Source: Oxytricha trifallax (taxonomy: Eukaryota; Ciliophora; Spirotrichea; Sporadotrichida; Oxytrichidae). From it: a stretch of DNA of 64,000 bases. This document shows, piece after piece, positions 1 through 9,884 of the stretch; position 1 is the first letter of the stretch; the number at the start of each line of letters is the position of its first letter. A model generated the notes under the pieces. The model was given only the letters and a program-made list of their open reading frames with translations. It did no database searches and had not been told where the DNA came from. The position numbers and the translations under genes are program-made. The DNA lies in the NCBI GenBank assembly GCA_000711775.1, contig ARYC01017480.1, positions 35,547 to 99,546 of the forward strand. The letters are read 5' to 3'.

Positions 1-769
1 GGTAACAGGATTTATATTCTATTCTTATAGAGAATTCTTTTTATTATACAATGGGAATTACAATAATAATGCAGTTATTTTAAAATATTTTATACGTTTA
101 GGTATCCACAGAGATATTCCTATATTAGAACAAATCCTTGGATGTTTCATTATACTAGAAAATCAAGGCTTAAACTTCTGCATTATAAGGAATTTGAATT
201 GGAGGCCAGTCGTCGCCCACTATGATATCATTTTAATCATCATCACCCTCTTCATCAATTATTATAGTAGTTGTGTCATTGAAGTAAATTATAGTACCGT
301 CTGAATAGATTTACACGTCATCAGGCAGGATTCCTTAATGATTATTATGATTATTATTATTATGATTATTAGAGTTTTAATGATGGCTGCTATGCCCAAA
401 GTCTTTGTGTTAGTAAGGCTGTTTTCTATCAGTTTGCTAGTTTTATTAGTTATGACCAGAGATGTGATTTTGTGGCTTTTCAGATTGATTTCTCATAAAT
501 CTTCCATCAGATTCTTGTTAACTTTTATGATGCTGTTTCATATATAGCATGTCATTCTAATTTATTTCCTTAAATAAATCGTTGACATCTTTTAATATAT
601 CGTTATTTGCTACCTAATTTTATAAAACTCCCTCAAACCTCTCTGGCTTGTATATATTGCTATTTTAATAAAACGAGAAACCATTATTAGGTTATGTTTG
701 TGGTTTTAAATAGACTGTGACTGGCACAGCCAGAAGTTGCATTAATAGCAAGGAAGCTCCTTTTCTCAT
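1..769 (-). CDS. Putative secreted/ER protein, partial at the window edge
   Basis: Unrecognised. With TAA/TAG read as Gln, the frame is open from the ATG (767-769) to the left edge of the window with no break, so the C-terminus lies outside. The N-terminus begins MRKGASLLLMQLLAVPV, which looks like a signal peptide (basic start, hydrophobic core). Residues about 85-145 are a low-complexity Gln/Asn/His linker, followed by an acidic patch (DEEGDDD) and a DDWPP motif. No IES or intron is seen in this part. The Asn/His run is encoded by the ATTATTATG-type simple repeat near 340-370. Function is unknown. The secretory call rests only on the N-terminus. Confidence 0.6.
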
Positions 770-1118
770 TTGATATTGAAATTATTAATTAAAAATTAGG
801 ATTTTATATAATATTCTAAAACTATTATCAAATCAATGAGAAATCAAAATTTATTTCCAAGTTTACTAAATACATACAAAGATTTATCTAAAATCGCTTA
901 AAACTTAAAATTTTACTACAGTTACATAATAAAACATATAAATTCATTAATAAGATAATATTTTACAATTTGTTGGTGAATGCATTACGTTTGAAAATCC
1001 AAAATATGAAAAATAATTTAATATTATTGTGCTTTCATTTAATTCATATTACTTTTACTTGAGTTAGTAAAAGCTTAATCTACTATTATAAATATAGAAT
1101 TAAGCTCTACCACTTGTT
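770..1118. other. AT-rich spacer
   Basis: About 350 bp of AT-rich DNA between two minus-strand genes. I see no coding frame with plausible codon use and no repeat structure. Confidence 0.6.
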
Positions 1119-2370
1119 TCAGAATAATCCGAATGAATCAAGAATCTCATCAATTTCGAGATTCATAAAAATATCAACAAGTATAAGTAAAACTGTAATG
1201 GAAAATTTGTTCATTAAAAAATAAAATAAAATATTAAAATTTTAAATAAGAAAAACATATTAAATTAAATTAATTTATTGAATTATATTTTACGAAACAA
1301 AAATTGTAAGATTGTTGTTCTGTCCCTTTGGGCACTCAGTGAGGACATCTCTGAAATCTTCATCAGTGAAGGTTCTCTCTGACAGTCCATTCTTAATTTC
1401 AAATACTACGAAGAATGGTTTAATCATCTCAACCCAAGCAAGTTCGTTGGTGTTTTGGTCAAATAAGAAGAGAGTGCTGGTGTTGATCAATATTGTAATA
1501 TTTGTAAAATTCATGAAAACAAGGCAATACTTAAAACATTTGAGAGTTTTATGAAAAAATTGATGCCCCATTTGTCCATATCACTGTCAACTCTGAAACC
1601 GTGGTAGAGCTTGGGTGACTTCTCCTTGTCCCAAATCACCTTTCTATCTCCAATATACTTAGCGATGCCGCCTTCTTCCTTCTTTAGTGTCTCGATATAT
1701 TTTCTGATGTATTTATTTAAAATAGATCAGTTGTTATATCAGTAGAGATCAGTTGATTATTATATACCGGTTTGTAATATATAATTTTGAAACCTGAGGT
1801 TGAAATGCTCAGGAAGATCGATCTTTTCACACCAGCCTCTGTCAGGTACAGATTTCACGAGTTTCATGGCATCGAAATCCACAAATGTGTTGCATGTCAA
1901 ATCACCAATTAAAGGTGCATTTAGATTCACAACTGAGAGAGCTCTGTTACCAGTTGAGTTTGAATAAATTTTTATCCCAAAGAAATTGATGTATTTTAGT
2001 TTGATACCATATTGAATTATTTGTTGAGTCAATCCACTTGGTGACGGTCATGTCTCTGAAGGACTCAAGTTCTTTTTTCTCCCAATCGAAGTAGTAGACG
2101 GCACTCTCAATTTCAGCACTTAATGGCACTTTCACCTTGGGCCATTTGTGTACATTCAATGAATAATATTTACATTAAATCATTTAAAAATATCTATCAA
2201 TGATTATGATTATCTTCCTAGAGGAATGTGAATTTCTCCTGTGCGCTATCCACAAGGTCCTCCATCAACTGCTTGTTATTTTGCATGAGGTTTCCGAGGT
2301 CAGGGACTTGCTCCATGAGCTGAGTGACCAGAGAGCTGATTAAGACTGATGTTTGTACTAAGTGATTCAT
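1119..2370 (-). CDS. Tandem paralogue 1 of an unrecognised gene family
   Basis: One of four tandem paralogues (others at 2864-4123, 4829-6205, 6497-7611). The start at 2368-2370 gives [20 protein letters not shown]. Family landmarks follow in order: [54 protein letters not shown] and FTDEDF.DVLTECP. Two versions of a Y-F-D-W..(K/R).L motif suggest an internal duplication. Joining needs IES removal at pointers AAT, ACTCAAC (copies at 1953-1959 and 2023-2029), TCAG (this one could also be a GT..AG intron) and ATCAA. The first in-frame TGA is at 1119-1121, but the last ~55 codons are AT-rich and unlike the paralogues, so the true end may be near 1290 or in a missed terminal MDS. Function unknown. 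Confidence 0.6.
1960..2029 (-). other. IES with 7-bp pointer ACTCAAC
   Basis: Plus-strand copies GTTGAGT at 1953-1959 and 2023-2029. Removing 70 bp restores [12 protein letters not shown]. No splice-site dinucleotides at the ends. Confidence 0.85.
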
Positions 2371-2863
2371 GATGTAAAAAATGATTTTGTAAATTTTTTA
2401 AAGTATGTCTAAATTTAAATTTTATTATGACCTCTTAACTGATTATTTAAACTTAAATACTTACGAATTACATATAATTAATATTGAATTGAATGATGTA
2501 AATTTGGTTTAATTTAATCTGATTTTAAGATTATAAATAAAATAGATTGATTTGTGACTTAAATAGGAGCTATGATGCTAATTTTGCCCAAAATTAATGA
2601 CGTAAATATAATCAAATTTAATCTTTTATTTTTGATTCATTGATCTTGATTCATACTTAATACTATCCTAAAATTCAATATTCAAATTTCAACAATGAAA
2701 AAAGAAGTTTTATAAATTTGAATCAGAAAATTAATTAATCATTAAAATCTATCGAAAAGTTACTAATCATATTCTATCATATATTTTCTTAATGAAAATT
2801 TAATTTACTCTATAATTATAAATCGTCAATAAGAACCCCTAAGGCATAAAGTTAAATTTGATG

Positions 2864-4123
2864 TCATTTTATTGGGCAATTATTGAGCACCTCTTTATAG
2901 TCCTCGTCTGTAAATTCTCTCTCTAATATTCCATTTTTCAATTGAAATACATATGCATCTGGTTTGATTTTATTGAAAATTAAACAAGGAATTAATAAAA
3001 ATTATGATAAATTTCATGTGTAATTTTGGAAAGTATAACTTTTATGAAGTTTGCTAACTTCAATCCAAGCCAAATCCTTGGTATAAAAGTCGAAGTATAT
3101 ATTTATGCTAACTTCTTGTCCAAACCAGTTATGATCAATTCTGAAAGTGTAAAATTACTTCTTATGCACTTAATCTTCCTCCCATCTCAAAGTCTGGACT
3201 CCAAAATATTTAGTAATCTCGCCTTCAGGGGTTGTTACTAAGTCATTTTAGTAAAATTAAAAATATTATGGTATAAATCATTTAATGATTTGCTTCATTG
3301 TGATTCTTTTATTAAACAAAAATTCAAAGAGAGTAAAATTTCATAAATTTTATATATTTGTCAATGAAGTTCTTAAGATTGAATATCTACTCCCCTTTAA
3401 TATCAAAATTATAGCATCTGGCGTCATTAGGTCTGTATTTAATCTATTTCCTGGCATTAAAATCCCAATAGTCGTATTCCCTCTGAAGATGAGTGGTGTG
3501 AGGAGGTTGCTTGACAGTCATCATTAATACTCGGTTATAAGTTGCATCTGAGTAAACTCATATTAAAAAACAATTTAATTTATTGTCAAATAATATGAAA
3601 ATTAAACATATAAGAGGTCTTTTTAAATTTCTACTATATTATTTTACTATGAAACTATTTAAAGTTTAAATAGTTACGTTCATATCATTTTAAGATGTTA
3701 ATTTTTTATCAGCCCAATCATATTTGAACACCTCGAATGAGTACTCTCCGTCATATGGTATCTTAATTTATGGCCACACTGAGTTTTAACTAAGAATCAT
3801 TAAACATTCAGAATTTAAGAAATTATTGAAAACTTCATACTTTACTATTTCATTTATTGTGATTTCTATGCATACTTACTCTTATCGTTTATAAAGATCG
3901 TTGCTATTGATTAATCAAAATAAAAATATTTATTTATTGTAGTTCCCAATCATTCTCATTAAATTTTAAGTAAAAAAAACGCTTAAAATACAAATATAAA
4001 TAAAGCAATAGAAACCAAAGTAGGTTTCTTGAGGTTGAAATGTTGCTAGAGTGAGCCGAACTACTCATATATCTGAGTCATTAATGACCCAATCATGATT
4101 GAAACCTAGAACAAGTTATTCAT
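2864..4123 (-). CDS. Tandem paralogue 2 of the same family
   Basis: Starts MNNLFQVSIMIGSLMTQIYEQ (ATG 4121-4123) and stops at 2864-2866. The following segments match the family: IPYDGEYSFEVFKYDWADKK, VYSDATYNRVLMM, FNLKNFIDKYI, TPEGEITKYFGVQTLRW, YFDFYTKDLAWIEVSK and FTDEDYKEVLNNCP. IES joins are supported at TAAAAT (before TPEGE) and CAAAC (after IEVSK, giving VSKPDAYVF). The segment joining the N-terminal MDS to WPQIKIP was not resolved, so part of the 5' half may be degenerate or carried on a small MDS that I missed. Unlike paralogue 3 it has no classical signal peptide. Function unknown. Confidence 0.6.
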
Positions 4124-4828
4124 GAATCTACTTAAAAGTGAGCAATTAATTTATTATATAATTATATAATCTTGATTCAATTATGATTATCAATTGGCTA
4201 TCTTTCTATTTTTATCATTTTGTTAAAAAGAATATCGATTATATTTAATGTTCAAAATAAATTTGTCATGATGAGAAATTAAGGTGAAAAAAAATAAATT
4301 TTGTATTCTTACTTATAACCTGAAATAAATGAATAATTAGATTAACGAGAAATAAAGTGATTAATTTTTTAATAAAAAACGGCATGTAATATTGATTAAT
4401 ATATTTTTTTATAAAGAAAGAACGATAGATGATAAAAAATTGTAATCTTAAAATATTAGGAGACTATAGAAATGTTAGCAGTTGGCACAAATATTTTTGA
4501 TACTTTGCTAAAAAAGCTTCAGAAATTCTGGTATTTAAATTAAAATTGAATATTAATAGATATATTTCCTTTTTTTTAGTATTAAAAATACTCATAAATT
4601 AACAAATATGAACTAGACATGAAAAACATCAATATTTTATTGGAATTAATATTGTAGATTTATTAGAGTGGTTTAAAATAAAATTAATATATTGAACTTT
4701 GCTTCCATATAATTTTATAATTTATCTGTTTTAATTCCATAAATTAACTTTTTATTATATCTAGTGTTTCTATTATTTCTATTGTTTTAATTGTTTTATT
4801 GTTATAGTATGTTTTTCTGTTTTATTAT
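4124..4828. other. AT-rich spacer
   Basis: About 700 bp between two paralogues of the tandem family. Very AT-rich, with no coding segment of the family and no long repeat recognised. Confidence 0.5.
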
Positions 4829-6205
4829 TCACTGCATTTATTCTTGAGGCAGGAGCTTTTCAGGGCACTCTGTGAGAACATCCTTGAAATCTTCGTCAGT
4901 GAACTTTCTCTCCTTCATGCCATCCTCAATTTGAATTACTAATAGTAATGGTGAGTTATTTTCAATATTAATTAAAATATTTAGTATTTATTTAGTTTCA
5001 TGTAAGTTTTTAACCAAAATGCTATATAAAAATAATGAGTGCATTTGAATCCATGCCAATTTCTTAGTCTCAATATTGAAGAAGATAAACGAAATACAAT
5101 GAAATTTATATGATAATAAAATTTGTAATATTTAATTAGATATTAATCTCGCTTTTAACGTGGAACCACTAGAATTTTAGGTCGAATACATGGTAAGTTA
5201 AACATAAAAAATAATGAAATATAGTAAGAAACATTGAAATTTCAAAATATTTTTCCTTTAAAAGTTGCAGGTTTGATTCTATCTTTCTCCCAGTCGACTT
5301 GCATCTCGCCAAGGTACTTAGTGATTCCTCCATCTGGTGACTTCATTCTTTCCATCAACTCATGAAGATTGAGTTCATACTCGAGGTCAGTCTCCAAGCA
5401 TTTATTAACTATTGATATATAATAATATTTTAAATTATATAGAATAATTCGTATAAATGATCATATTTTATTGTAGATTTTTCTGGGTGTTCAGGGTCAC
5501 TGACTACTAGTAATTGCTCATCGAAATCCCAGAAATGATTCTCCATCACTTTACCAAATTTAGGGTCTATCTTAGATACTTGTGAGAGACTTCTGCCGCC
5601 ATCTGCATCCACGTATACTAAATAATTTTATATCAATATTCATTATTTTTACATAAAAATAATAAAAATATTAATAATAAAATATAAGCATAAGTTTATT
5701 GCTTGATGAGCATGTCTAGGTATGGTGTGAGATCTTTAGTGTGGTGGTTATATTAAAACACTGTCATTGCCATTTCCGCATTATTGCTTCATAAAAAGTA
5801 ATTTATACATTCTTTATTATTATTATCATTCCATTATTTTATTGAATTATTTAATCAAAAATAGCAATATTTTATTAAAATAAATTACAATAATATTTGG
5901 CCAAATGACTTCAGGCCACTTGTCGTTTTAGACGATTGATCGAGATTTGCCGCCTACATAGTCAAATTCTTCATATCGCTCAGGGTGCATTTCAATGTAT
6001 ATATATATATATTTATTTATATATTCTTTGAAACTTTTCATTATGACTAAATTGATCTAAAATGTTTATTAATTAAATAATATAATAGATTTTAATGATA
6101 TATTATAATTTCTTCCTTTTCTTCTCCCTTATAGATGCGATGACTGTAGTAAGAAGAAGCGCTTGCAATGCAGAGAGTGCTTAGTACTAATAGAGTGCTT
6201 TTCAT
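4829..6205 (-). CDS. Tandem paralogue 3, with signal peptide
   Basis: The start (6203-6205) gives MKSTLLVLSTLCIASASS, a clear signal peptide, so at least this member is probably secreted or vesicular. The rest follows the family order: NDKWPEV, VFQYNHHTKDL, YVDADGGRSLS, FWDFDEQLLVVSDPEHPEK, NLHELMERMKSPDGGITKYLG, FFNIETKKLAWIQM and FTDEDFKDVLTECPEK, stop TGA 4829-4831. It is the most fragmented copy. Eight joins work in frame with pointers GAAAT, AAT, TA, AAAT, TATT, ATT, ACTCA and one further short repeat. A (TA)n run lies in the first IES near 5998-6013. Function unknown. Confidence 0.7.
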
Positions 6206-6496
6206 AATGTAAATGGCTCAAGATTCAAATATTTTGTTTAATTAAGTATTTATTAATTATAATTTCACTATTTTTAACCAAATTAAGCGTAATATTCTAT
6301 AAAAACATGCTCTCATGTTTGTATATTAATATTAAATATTAATTTCAAATAAAATATTTTGAAATGCTTAAATATTTAATAATTCTCAGTAATCAATCTC
6401 TATATAGTAAATTTGGAGGATTCACAAATGCTTTGAGAAATTAAATCTAATAATTCGTAGTAATTATTAAATCAATCAGGTATTATAGAACATCAG

Positions 6497-7611
6497 TCAG
6501 TTCTTTTTGTTGCTGAAGAATGATGCTAGAGAGGGCTTTCTGGGGCACTCAGTAAGAACATCCTTGTAGTCTTCATCTGTGAACTTTCTCTTCTTAATTC
6601 CATTCTCTACCTTCATTACAAAGAAGAATGGCTTAACCACTTTAACATTTTACATGTTGATAAATTTTGCTGATGTAGGAGTTTATTGAATACATAGTCA
6701 TATTTCACCAAATTTCATTAAAAAATAAACCACTTCAATCCAAGCGAGTTCTTTGGTGTCCCAATCGAAGTAGACAATCTTTCTGACTTCTTAATCGAAC
6801 CAGTTCTCGTCAAGTCTGAAAGCGTAGTATAATTTTCCTTTGGTATCGTCATCATTGATGCCCCACCTAAGAGTTTTCACACCGAGGTACACAGCAAGGC
6901 CCCCTTCTTCCTTCTTCAACCTATCGATGTAATCATGAAGGTGATTCATAATACTAATTACGAGACAATGAAAAATCATGTTTTGTATAAATTACAACAT
7001 CTATGAAGGTTAAATGCTTCAGGAAGATCAAGTTGGAAACATTGCTTAGTATTGTCAGGATCGCTCATGACCACGTGTTGCTGGTTGAAATTAAAGAAAG
7101 AGTTAGATTTTCTTATGCCTCCGCGTAGAGGATCGTTCATTGAAAACATTGAAAGTGCTCTGTTGCCGGTTGAGTCTATGTAAACTAGGAGATAAAATAG
7201 TAATATATAGGAAAATGTGAGATTAATGTAATTAGAATTTATAGAATTTAGACATTTTTTATGTTTGTTTTTTTAAGTTTATTTGGTGATTTTCATGTCT
7301 TTGAAAGTTTCTAGTCTTCTAGCCTCCCAGTCATAATAGTTCACTGTAAATGTTGCCTCTCCATCAAATGGAATATTCATGACAGGCCACTTTGTCTTAT
7401 CTTCCTCGAAAATTAAATCGCCGGCAGCCATCTCCATTGGATCTTTGAATTTATTTAAATTTATAGATCATTTTCTCTGAATATTTTACAAATTAAGAAA
7501 ATCTTTGAAATCAAATCCAGCAGGTCTGTTGTCTTGCATATTGGGTAAATGATCCATCATCTAGGTGACAAAGGAGCTTATCAAAAATGAAGTTTGTAAC
7601 AAGGGATTCAT
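6497..7611 (-). CDS. Tandem paralogue 4, best-preserved copy
   Basis: ATG at 7609-7611 (MNPLLQTSFLISSFVTQMMD), stop TGA at 6497-6499 after FFSNKKN; about 300 residues. Order: [91 protein letters not shown] and FTDEDYKDVLTECP. Four IESs are precise: TTCAAAGAT (7441-7449/7501-7509), TA (before YIDST), ACCTTCAT (6935-6942/7003-7010) and AAGTGGTT (6635-6642/6728-6735). Each removal restores both frame and match to the paralogues. This is the clearest evidence in the window that the interruptions are IESs rather than introns. Family function unknown. Confidence 0.8.
6643..6735 (-). other. IES with 8-bp pointer AAGTGGTT
   Basis: Plus-strand copies AACCACTT at 6635-6642 and 6728-6735. Removing 93 bp gives AWIEVVKPFFF, as in paralogue 1 ([11 protein letters not shown]), which has no interruption here. 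Confidence 0.85.
6943..7010 (-). other. IES with 8-bp pointer ACCTTCAT
   Basis: Plus-strand copies ATGAAGGT at 6935-6942 and 7003-7010. Removing 68 bp gives FNLHDYIDRLKK, matching [11 protein letters not shown] of paralogue 1. Confidence 0.85.
7450..7509 (-). other. IES with 9-bp pointer TTCAAAGAT
   Basis: Direct repeat ATCTTTGAA (plus strand) at 7441-7449 and 7501-7509. Removing 60 bp joins GFDFKD to PMEMAAGD in frame. The ends are not GT..AG. Confidence 0.85.
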
Positions 7612-7845
7612 GATTCAATTTCACAATCTTAATTACGTTTAATTATGATACTTTTAACCAAAATTCACCTTTATAAGCAAAATAAATCTTGATTCTATTT
7701 TTAACCCTATTTATCGATTTATGTTCTATACCAACTCATAGCAATAAAATCTTTTGCATTTTTTTGATTTTACATTTTTAATATTTTATTTTGAGAGTAA
7801 AGCAGGTATACATTTCAACCAGCAATAAATAGAAACTCTAGAAAA

Positions 7846-8247
7846 ATGGTATCTTCCACATCACAAGATCGTCTCCTCTCACTCACCCCTAGTAAATCCA
7901 AGCATATAAATTGCAAGCCAGATAGATTTTCAAAGTCTCCTATTCACAAAAGTTTAAATTACATAACCCCAGACGCAGCTGCTAAATAATTAAGTACAAC
8001 CAATTAAAACAACACTCCAGGCTAGAAACAGTTATAAGAGTAATATAGTACTACTCAGTTTTTTGAAGATTAAAACACTAATTCATTAAACTTTTTGAAT
8101 AAGAATTAGAGAAATAATCAATCTGATATGAGTTAAAGCGAAATAAGGTCTAATCAGAAAAGTAATTAGAAATTTAGATAACGATATAAAACACCTACTA
8201 TTGTAAAATTGTATATTAGGAATTTTTATGAAAAATAAAACGTATGA
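7846..8247 (+). CDS. Unrecognised small Ser/Gln/Asn-rich protein or first MDS of a longer gene
   Basis: Open frame of 134 codons under the ciliate code: ATG 7846-7848, TGA 8245-8247, begins MVSSTSQDRLLSLTPSKSK. It uses many TAA/TAG as Gln and is coding-like up to about 8200 (KFRQRYKTPTI), after which it turns AT-rich, so the TGA may lie in an IES and the gene may continue. It contains TPDAAAKQ, loosely echoing RPETAAKQ at the start of the 9885 gene. No domain recognised. Confidence 0.45.
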
Positions 8248-8368
8248 CTTGAATTCATGATTTTTACAAAAAATAGTTCATATTATTTATATGATTTATG
8301 AAAAATAATGAGAAAAATAGATGGTATTAGCAATAAGATTAATAACAATACTAATACTTTTTAAATTT

Positions 8369-8600
8369 ATAGAAAATGGAAGTTCTCGAACAGCTTTGTT
8401 ATTTTTCCAGTATCCCTCGTAGATGTCTCCATCAGCATGAATAAAATTCCCTCACCAGTGCCTTTCTGTTCCTTTCTGAAGTCTCTGTCTTTCACCATCA
8501 CTGACTCAAAGTATTGCTAGAGGAGTATTAAAAAAATTATAGATATCATAAATGTAACTTACAAAATTATGGTGAATACAACATGGTTCCGTCTTCATCT
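8369..8600 (-). pseudogene. MORN-repeat-like fragment with a frame break
   Basis: On the minus strand, HADGDIYEGYWKNNKA (about 8410-8440) is a typical MORN repeat (DG..YEG.W). The preceding GTGEG, also MORN-like, is in a different frame, so one base is missing or extra at the run near 8438-8450. No neighbouring MDS that would complete a MORN protein was found. It could be an orphan MDS of a gene elsewhere, a decayed copy, or contain a tiny IES. Low certainty. Confidence 0.3.
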
Positions 8601-9470
8601 TAAAAGGTTTTCATTTTAACAATAAATAATTAATTAAAATTTATCTATTTCCTATTATAAATTATGATTCTTATAATAATAATTCAAATATGAAATTAAG
8701 GAAATAATTTGCATCAGATGAACCTTTTTCATTTCATCCTTTAATCAATGAAAAATCTTTTATGGTGTTTTATAATATTCAATTTCCATAAAAATTTAAA
8801 TTTAATAATTAATCTAAATAGATATATTTATTTACCCCTGAATAAAATCCAAGAAAATGGCAGAGAGATAAGTGATTTAAAATATGTAGCATCATCTCAA
8901 TTCAATTTAATAGCAATAATAATTAGAAAAATTTAATATACATAACGATTCACTTTAACATAACACTAATGCTAACCATGATTCATTGAATGATATGCAT
9001 TTATAATAATAAATGACTCTCTAAAAGATATTATGAATTTCTTGTTTATTTGTTATAGAAATGATACCATTTTCTATTAAATAAAATATTATATGTTAAG
9101 CATAAAATTAATACTTTATTTTATGATCTAGTAAACATAAATTTCTAGAATCAGCACAACTCTGCTCAATCCCAATCCAATCAGTAGTAATTCCAAAGTT
9201 TGTTAACTCACAACAGTAATTAAAGTATGTTGGGAGTAGAGCCTCGATGGAAATATTTGTACAGTAAACATTTTCAAATACAGTAGCACAAAGACGAAAT
9301 GAAAAATTAATTGTAATAGTATAAAACACTATAGGAGTAGGAATCTTGCACTTTTAAGCCAAACATTTAGGAAACTAGTTGGATATATTATAACTTAAAT
9401 ATATTCGAATTATCTTTAAATTTCATTGTATAAATAATATGATATAAATTTTATAAGGATTCATTAGAAT
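8601..9470. other. Mostly unexplained AT-rich stretch
   Basis: Largely AT-rich. A minus-strand frame at 9108-9329 has less biased codons and five Cys (for example FNYCCELTNFG, QSCADSRNLC) and might be an isolated MDS, but it matches nothing I recognise. The remainder shows nothing. Confidence 0.35.
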
Positions 9471-9760
9471 ATGGGGCAAATGGGAGAAGTTAGTGAGAGA
9501 AGTTTACTTTGGCACAAAAACAAAAATCATAGTAAGGATTAATAATAATCTGAATTTTAATTTAGAAATTGAATAGTTAAATGATTTGCTAAAGAAAGAG
9601 GAACTTGATAATTGCACTTTTAAACCTCAAACTCTTGTAAGTTAAATATATTTCGCATTCTCATTTTATAGCCTAAGTCTCATTTTGAATAAGCTCTCCA
9701 GGTTGATTACAGTTACTCATTAATTTAAAATTAAATTTTGATTTTTAAATATTGGGAATT
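9471..9760 (+). CDS. N-terminal part of a CTFKPQ-type protein
   Basis: ATG 9471-9473 (MGQMGEVSERSLLWHKNKN...), then EIEQLNDLLKKEELDNCTFKPQTL. The eL..KKEEL..CTFKP(Q) motif is common in ciliate cytoskeletal or axonemal proteins, so a cytoskeletal role is an inference from motif style only. A GT-AG intron (GTAAGT..TTATAG, 9637-9671, 35 bp) follows TFKPQTL and splices to PKSHFEQALQVDYSYS. Upstream, QQQSE and EIEQL lie in different frames. Removing 13 bp between GAA repeats (9552-9554/9565-9567) restores the frame, implying a ~10-bp IES. How the gene continues past about 9720 is unresolved. Confidence 0.45.
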
Positions 9761-9884
9761 GATTTTTATAAGCGGGTTATCAATCTTAAATATTTAAATA
9801 AAATAGTCTTCGAGTTTTTTTTCTCAAATATCAATAACTCTTCATTTATTCACTCTACTACTTAATAGTCAACTTGCTTTAAAA

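Noticed and set aside
5996..6013. (TA)n run as a possible element end
   Set aside because: A simple microsatellite inside an IES of paralogue 3, with no flanking repeat or duplication.
9108..9329. Cys-containing minus-strand frame as a gene
   Set aside because: Codon use is slightly coding-like but no neighbours, start context or family match support it. Left as an unexplained stretch.
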